From Candidatus Neomicrothrix sp. UBA2110 (lineage in GTDB: Bacteria; Actinomycetota; Acidimicrobiia; Acidimicrobiales; Poriferisodalaceae): a stretch of DNA of 10,953 nucleotides. How positions within the stretch are numbered: position 1 is the first letter of the stretch; the number at the start of each line of letters is the position of its first letter. Positions 6,287 to 10,953 of this stretch are shown here, one piece after another. Both the position numbers and the translations under genes were made by a program. The notes beneath the pieces are model-generated. The model saw only the letters and a list, made by a program, of their open reading frames with translations, did not search any database and was not told the DNA's origin. The stretch covers positions 1 to 10,953 of the forward strand of contig DCYM01000180.1 in assembly GCA_002331465.1 (NCBI GenBank). Reading direction: 5' to 3'.

Positions 6287-7171
6287 ATGACTGCGCGATT
6301 CGGCCGAGTCATTCCGGCGATGGTAACCCCGTTCTCACAAGACGATGCTTTAGACGTCGACGCTTCGGTAACCCTTGCCAAGTGGCTCGTGGAACAGGGA
6401 AGCGAAGGACTCGTGATCACGGGAACAACTGGTGAGGGTCCCGCGGTAACCGATGAGGAAGATTGGGAATTGTGGCGCGCAATCGCCGAGGCTGTCACTG
6501 TGCCCGTAATCGCGGGGACCACGACAAACGACACGGCACATTCAATTCACCAAACACGAAAAGCTGAAGAACTAGGTTGCGACGGAATACTCGCTGTCAC
6601 GCCGTATTACAACCGCCCATCTCAAGAGGGAATATACGCTCACTTTGAAGCCGTCGCTTCCGCAACCAGCCTGCCTGTGGTTCTCTATGACATCCCAATC
6701 CGAACTGGCAGGAAGATAGAAACATCAACGATGCTCCAACTCGCCCATCAGGTGCCCAACATCGTTGCAGTGAAAGACGCCGCTGGAAACCCCGGCGAAA
6801 CAGCGAAGGTGATACGAGACGCTCCCGAAGGCTTTGAGGTATACAGCGGCGACGACGCGCTAACACTTCCCCTTCTAGCGGTAGGCGCGGTAGGAGTTAT
6901 TAGTGTGGCGGCCCATTGGACCGCTCCCGAACAAGTCGCAATGATGAATGCTTGGGATTCTGGTAACGCATCGGAAGCGAGGCGTATTAACTCACTTCTC
7001 CTCGACAGTTTCGACTACGAGACTGGAGATGCTGCGCCCAACCCAGTACCAACGAAAGCGATGCTGCGAACTCTAGGGCTAAACGTCGGCGAACCGCGGT
7101 TGCCGATGGGACCGACCCCACAAGGGCTAGAAGATACGGCCCGAGAGGTGTATGCCCGGTTGAAGGCTTAA
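6287..7171 (+). CDS. dapA: 4-hydroxy-tetrahydrodipicolinate synthase
   Basis: DapA condenses pyruvate with aspartate semialdehyde, the first committed step of diaminopimelate/lysine synthesis, in the cytosol. The 294-residue length is normal for this TIM-barrel aldolase. The pyruvate-binding GTTGE is at 46-50 (usually followed by S; here by G), the TPYYNRPSQEG loop at 105-115 carries the Tyr of the proton relay, YDIPIRTG at 134-141 carries the second active-site Tyr (Y134) and the carboxylate-binding Arg (R139), and the Schiff-base lysine is K163 in VAVKDAAGN. All catalytic residues are present. The C-terminal part has the usual NPVPTKAML and the PMGP ending. It starts at ATG 6287 and ends one base before the start of RNase J. 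Its pathway partner dapB lies about 5.9 kb upstream rather than adjacent. The identity is secure. Confidence 0.97.
   Translation: MTARFGRVIPAMVTPFSQDDALDVDASVTLAKWLVEQGSEGLVITGTTGEGPAVTDEEDWELWRAIAEAVTVPVIAGTTTNDTAHSIHQTRKAEELGCDGILAVTPYYNRPSQEGIYAHFEAVASATSLPVVLYDIPIRTGRKIETSTMLQLAHQVPNIVAVKDAAGNPGETAKVIRDAPEGFEVYSGDDALTLPLLAVGAVGVISVAAHWTAPEQVAMMNAWDSGNASEARRINSLLLDSFDYETGDAAPNPVPTKAMLRTLGLNVGEPRLPMGPTPQGLEDTAREVYARLKA
7162..7166 (+). promoter_or_regulatory. rnj: Shine-Dalgarno that fixes the TTG start of RNase J
   Basis: GAAGG, inside the last codons of dapA, lies 6 nt before the TTG at 7173. It supports initiation at this rare start codon and tight translational linkage of dapA and rnj. 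Confidence 0.65.
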
Positions 7172-7172
7172 T

Positions 7173-8834
7173 TTGGAAACGACCAACGTAAACATCACTT
7201 TCCTAGGTGGTCTGGGAGAGGTCGGCCGAAACTGCACATGCATCGAGATCGACGGCAAGCTGCTTTTAATCGACTTTGGGCTGATGTTCCCCGACGCCAC
7301 CATGCCTGGCGTCGACGTCATTCTCCCAGACACTCAATGGCTGGCCGAGCGAGGAGCCGACATTGTTGGATTACTTATTACCCACGGACACGAAGATCAT
7401 GTGGGTGGAGTGGTCCACCTTCTACGAGAATTCGAGGTGCCTCTCTACGGCTCAGCATTAACGATGGGCCTCGCTCGCCGCAAAGTAACCGAGGCCCGTT
7501 TAGAAGATCGAACGTCCTTCCAGATATTGAACGACGGAGAACGACTTCGAATAGGGCCATTCGATGTTGAAGTACTGCCCATAACTCACTCAATTCCTCA
7601 AAGTCTGTGCGTAGTTCTGCACACAGATCAGGGCGTCATGGTGCACACCGGGGATTTCAAACTTGACTCACACCCCATTGATGGGCGAATTACCGACCTC
7701 AAGCGTTTGGAGGAACTGCAAGAAGACCCAGGCGTTCGTGTCCTGATGGCGGATTCAACCAACGCCGACAAACCCGGTTGGAGTGCCTCGGAATCGACCA
7801 TGCGCGAAACCTTCGAACGTCGGTTCCCTGAATGGAACGGCGGACGCCTCGTCGTGAGTTGTTTTGCTAGCCACCTACATCGAGTCCAACAAATATGTGA
7901 TGTGGCAATCAAAGAAGGACGAACGATCTTCCCCCTTGGCAGATCAATGGTGAACAACATACGCATAGCTCAAGAACTAGGAGTACTCGACCTACCTCAT
8001 CGCTGTGTTGATTCGATCGAGCATCTCCATATGTACGAACCTGGTGCTATCTGCGTAATTTGCACTGGATCCCAGGGTGAACCAAATGCTGCTTTGTCTC
8101 TAATAGCCAAGAGCGCACACCCGGACCTTTCACTTGGGGCAGGGGACGTAGTCATGCTCTCAAGTCACCCGATACCTGGAAATGAAATCCCGGTATATCG
8201 AATGATTGATCAACTCACTCGTTTGGGGTGCGAGGTGGTCCACGATGGTCAGGAACACGTTCATACAAGTGGACACGCCCAAAGGGACGAGTTGCGGCAC
8301 CTTTACGACATTGTGAGGCCTGAGTGGTACGTGCCCATCGAGGGTGAGTATCGAATGTTGCAGCGGAACGCAGACGTAGCAGTAGAAGCGGGACACCAAC
8401 CTGACCGAAGCTTGGTCGTGCTCGACGGTACGCAACTAACTCTTGATGAGAGTGGCCTTCGCGTGACGGGGCGTGTTCCAGCTCCGTACCGGTTTGTTGA
8501 CGGACTACTGGACGACCTTGGTCCGGACATACTCGATGCCCGCCGAAAACTCGGCGAAAGTGGTTTCGTTCACGTCACCGTGGTCGTCAGCAACAAAACA
8601 GGCCTAATTGGCCATCCAGAAATATCCACCCAAGGATGGATAGATATTGACAAGAGCGTGGTGGTTCTAGCAGAACTAGAAGTTGAAGTAGCTCGGGCCG
8701 TTCGGGCTTCAATCAGCGAAGGTAAGCGACTCGAAGACCTTGACCGAGTAGTTCGACGCATCACGGGCCGGTTTGTTGGAAACAGGACTCGACGGCGACC
8801 ACCGATTTCGGCGTCGGTGATTACGGTCAACTGA
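7173..8834 (+). CDS. rnj: Ribonuclease J
   Basis: RNase J is a zinc-dependent metallo-beta-lactamase/beta-CASP enzyme with 5'-3' exonuclease and endonuclease activity in mRNA decay and rRNA maturation. The first strand is followed by GGLGEVGRN at 12-20, a hallmark of the family. Metal ligands are visible: HGHEDH at 71-76, H139 (THS), D161 in HTGD, and the beta-CASP HTSGHA near 364-369. ADST at 193-196, SCFASHLHR at 229-237, GRSM at 256-259 and TGSQGEP at 298-304 are all typical beta-CASP elements. The length of 553 residues is standard, and a C-terminal domain is present beyond about residue 450. The start is TTG, backed by GAAGG 6 nt upstream; dapA ends one base before. The dapA-rnj pairing is also found in mycobacteria. 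The identity is secure; whether it is J1- or J2-like is not decided, and actinobacteria usually have one. Confidence 0.96.
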   Translation: METTNVNITFLGGLGEVGRNCTCIEIDGKLLLIDFGLMFPDATMPGVDVILPDTQWLAERGADIVGLLITHGHEDHVGGVVHLLREFEVPLYGSALTMGLARRKVTEARLEDRTSFQILNDGERLRIGPFDVEVLPITHSIPQSLCVVLHTDQGVMVHTGDFKLDSHPIDGRITDLKRLEELQEDPGVRVLMADSTNADKPGWSASESTMRETFERRFPEWNGGRLVVSCFASHLHRVQQICDVAIKEGRTIFPLGRSMVNNIRIAQELGVLDLPHRCVDSIEHLHMYEPGAICVICTGSQGEPNAALSLIAKSAHPDLSLGAGDVVMLSSHPIPGNEIPVYRMIDQLTRLGCEVVHDGQEHVHTSGHAQRDELRHLYDIVRPEWYVPIEGEYRMLQRNADVAVEAGHQPDRSLVVLDGTQLTLDESGLRVTGRVPAPYRFVDGLLDDLGPDILDARRKLGESGFVHVTVVVSNKTGLIGHPEISTQGWIDIDKSVVVLAELEVEVARAVRASISEGKRLEDLDRVVRRITGRFVGNRTRRRPPISASVITVN

Positions 8835-8858
8835 ACCAGCATCTGCTCGATGCTTCGG

Positions 8859-8864
8859 TATTCT
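8859..8864 (+). promoter_or_regulatory. ftsK: Candidate -10 hexamer, leaderless start of ftsK
   Basis: TATTCT, identical to the box before dapA, ends 7 nt before GTG at 8872, in the 37-bp gap after rnj. No Shine-Dalgarno precedes the GTG. The arrangement supports both a separate ftsK promoter and the choice of GTG 8872 as the start. No -35 consensus is visible. Confidence 0.5.
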
Positions 8865-8871
8865 CGCCAGT

Positions 8872-10953
8872 GTGGCATCCAAGCGCCCCACCGACACACC
8901 CAAGAGGACCAGATCTTCTGGTAGATCGCGCCGTATGGTTAATCCTTCCAAACCAAAAAATTCGACTAAACCGTCGGTGCTCCGTCGAATGAGCGAAGCC
9001 GGATTACGCGGTCGAGCGACCGATGTAGCTGGCCTTCTCCTCGTTGTTGTGGCGTTAGTTTCACTCCTAGCGCTTTTCGGGGATAAAGCAGGAATCGCGG
9101 GTCGCCTGCTCGAGAACGTTATGAGCGTGCTGGTAGGCATCTTCCGCTTTGCCGTTCCGTTCGCGCTACTGGGCTGCGCATACGCGATACTCCGCGATAA
9201 GAGCAGCGACAGAACATGGAGGATTGCGTTTGGTGGTGTTCTAACAAGTCTCTCGTTGTCCGGCATGGCGCACCTGATCGGAGATGCAGCCGGAATTAAA
9301 ACCACACTCGATGATCTTCGAGCATCGGGCGGAGTGATTGGTGCAGTCGTAGGTGAACCGCTTCGAAGGGCTGTTGATGATCCGGGGGCATGGGTCGTTC
9401 TGCTGCTAGCAGCCATGTTCGGGGCATTGATCGTGACCGATACCGGCCTCCGCCAGGTTTTGACGGCGCTGGCATTCGCTGTTCGTTTCGTTGCCAGGCA
9501 TCTACGGAAGGGGTTCCACAGCCTCCAGAGCCTGGGGTCAGATAGGGAAGCGTCTGAACATTCGTTGCGGGATCGGCCGACGCTGCCGCCGATCTCTGCG
9601 CCAGGTCTTGGCCCCTCGACCGCGTCGTCAGATACCCAGCCGGTGAATTTTGAAGTTGAGGTTGCTGAAAACACCGAGAACGAAGAGCCTTGGGATGGAT
9701 CGCCCAAAGAACACCCAGGTCTGCGAAAGCTGCCTGACAGTTGGTCTACCGACGATAAAGAACCCATCTCAGGACAAGACAACTCTGGGCCTGCGCCTGA
9801 ACAGATGGAAATCGACCTGGCGAGTCGCCCTACCGGGCATTGGAAACTCCCGGCAGGACAAAATCTTGAGACGTCAGGCGTTCAGGACGTGGACGAACGC
9901 ATGCTTCAAAATGGAGCACGAAACCTGGAGGCAGCCCTTTCTAGCCACGGCGTCGAAACCCGAGTCACGGGCATGGAAGTAGGCCCGACGGTCACCCGCT
10001 ATGAACTGTCACTCGGCACAGGAGTGAAGGTTTCCCGAGTGACTAGTCTCCACAAAGACATCGCTTACGCAATGGCATCAGCTGATGTTCGTATTCTGGC
10101 GCCGATTCCCGGTCGTTCTGCGATCGGCGTCGAAGTTCCCAACGCCGACCGTCACCTCGTTGCGTTAGGCGACATACTGATTAGCCAGACAGCCGCGGAG
10201 GCAACACATCCTCTCGAAGTTGCATTAGGTCAGGACATTTCAGGTAACGCTGTAATGGTAAACCTTGCATCGATGCCCCACGTTCTGATCGCTGGCGCAA
10301 CTGGAGCGGGAAAGTCATCTTGCATCAACTCGATTATCACGTCCTTGCTAATGCGCGCCACCCCTGACGAAATACGTCTGATACTCATCGATCCCAAACG
10401 AGTGGAGCTGGGACAATACGACCGTCTCCCTCATCTACTCACGCAAGTAGTCACTAACCCGAAAAAGGCAGCGAACGCCTTGTCGTGGGCGGTAAAGGAA
10501 ATGGAACGTCGGTACGACGTGCTTTCGGAGATCGGGTTTCGCGACATAACCGGATACAACTCGGCATATGACGAAGGACGCCTCGCATCAGACCTCAATG
10601 AAGAACGCGAATTTGAACGGATGCCTTTTGTCGTTGTCGTGGTGGACGAGTTGAACGACTTGATGATGGTTGCTGCACGCGACGTAGAAGATTCGATAAC
10701 TCGGTTAGCGCAGATGGCACGAGCGGTAGGTATCCACCTAGTGATCGCCACCCAGCGACCCTCTGTGAACGTAATTACCGGCGTTATCAAGGCCAACATT
10801 CCATCGCGTATCGCCTTCGCGGTATCAAGCCTCGCGGATAGCCGTGTCATCCTTGATCAATCGGGAGCCGAACGACTCATAGGGAAGGGCGACATGCTGG
10901 TGTTAGGTGCCAACAGCAGTGTGGCTCAACGCGTCCAAGGCTGTTGGGTGAGT
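8872..10953 (+). CDS. ftsK: DNA translocase FtsK/SpoIIIE, 3' end outside window
   Basis: FtsK is a membrane-anchored, ATP-driven hexameric pump that clears chromosomal DNA from the division septum. The frame stays open from GTG 8872 to the window edge, 694 residues. A basic, Lys/Arg-rich N-terminus (1-48) precedes about four membrane segments near 52-70, 84-107, 116-136 and 174-191. An acidic, low-complexity linker runs from about 200 to 315, then the alpha domain begins near WKLP. The motor has Walker A GATGAGKS at 475-482, LIDPKRVEL at 506-514 and Walker B VVVVVDELNDLMM at 587-599. The usual family form is DELADLMM, so residue 595 is Asn instead of Ala. IATQRPSVNVITG matches the family's conserved motor core. 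The C-terminal gamma domain that reads polar DNA sequences is not in the window. ATG at 8935 or 8989 are alternative starts, less favoured. Confidence 0.95.
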   Translation, partial: MASKRPTDTPKRTRSSGRSRRMVNPSKPKNSTKPSVLRRMSEAGLRGRATDVAGLLLVVVALVSLLALFGDKAGIAGRLLENVMSVLVGIFRFAVPFALLGCAYAILRDKSSDRTWRIAFGGVLTSLSLSGMAHLIGDAAGIKTTLDDLRASGGVIGAVVGEPLRRAVDDPGAWVVLLLAAMFGALIVTDTGLRQVLTALAFAVRFVARHLRKGFHSLQSLGSDREASEHSLRDRPTLPPISAPGLGPSTASSDTQPVNFEVEVAENTENEEPWDGSPKEHPGLRKLPDSWSTDDKEPISGQDNSGPAPEQMEIDLASRPTGHWKLPAGQNLETSGVQDVDERMLQNGARNLEAALSSHGVETRVTGMEVGPTVTRYELSLGTGVKVSRVTSLHKDIAYAMASADVRILAPIPGRSAIGVEVPNADRHLVALGDILISQTAAEATHPLEVALGQDISGNAVMVNLASMPHVLIAGATGAGKSSCINSIITSLLMRATPDEIRLILIDPKRVELGQYDRLPHLLTQVVTNPKKAANALSWAVKEMERRYDVLSEIGFRDITGYNSAYDEGRLASDLNEEREFERMPFVVVVVDELNDLMMVAARDVEDSITRLAQMARAVGIHLVIATQRPSVNVITGVIKANIPSRIAFAVSSLADSRVILDQSGAERLIGKGDMLVLGANSSVAQRVQGCWVS

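Noticed and set aside
8709..9782. Long minus-strand open frame opposite rnj and ftsK (357 codons)
   Set aside because: It is Ser/Arg/Thr-rich with no recognisable domain and lies antisense to two secure genes, so it is a shadow of their codon pattern.
1..10953. Search for tRNA/rRNA genes, CRISPR arrays, insertion sequences, tandem repeats and phage genes
   Set aside because: No repeat-spacer pattern, transposase motif, CCA-ended cloverleaf or long repeat was seen by eye; the window is almost fully covered by protein genes.

Overview
The window looks like a chromosomal segment from an actinobacterium. The block dapA - RNase J - ftsK at the right is an order known from actinobacteria (for example the dapA/Rv2752c/ftsK region of Mycobacterium tuberculosis). 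TTG and GTG starts are used several times. Three genes appear to be read from leaderless-type promoters, which is common in that phylum. Base composition is moderate by eye rather than the very high GC of Streptomyces, so a member of the Acidimicrobiia or a related lineage is my best guess. That placement is inference.

Layout. (1) Positions 2-1225, plus strand: the 3' end of dapB (lysine/diaminopimelate pathway), followed after one codon by a ribokinase-type PfkB sugar kinase. (2) Positions 1232-1882, minus strand: a multi-pass membrane protein resembling the DedA/VTT family, convergent with the kinase and divergent from what follows. (3) Positions 1944-6268, plus strand: a four-gene run made of a fatty-acyl-CoA synthetase, a short-chain dehydrogenase/reductase, a ferritin-like di-iron protein with a complete ligand set, and a conserved winged-helix-like protein of unknown function. 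(4) Positions 6287-10953, plus strand: dapA, rnj (RNase J) and ftsK, the last cut by the window edge.

How they work together. DapA and DapB are consecutive enzymes of diaminopimelate/lysine synthesis, but here they are separated by about 5.9 kb holding unrelated lipid-type genes. RNase J is an RNA decay/maturation enzyme and FtsK a septal DNA pump, so block 4 is housekeeping. Block 3 is the accessory part. An AMP-forming acyl-CoA ligase, an NAD(P)-dependent oxidoreductase and a di-iron oxidase/oxygenase-like protein together suggest activation and oxidative modification of an acyl substrate, though the substrate cannot be read from the sequence.

Regulatory reading. The acyl-CoA synthetase, dapA and ftsK each have a TANNNT -10-like hexamer ending exactly 7 nt before the start codon and no usable Shine-Dalgarno sequence. 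dapA and ftsK share the same hexamer, TATTCT. This is the most interesting non-coding signal here, and it also supports the GTG start chosen for ftsK. No RNA genes, CRISPR arrays, insertion sequences or attachment sites were seen, and no gene-free stretch exceeds 100 bases.
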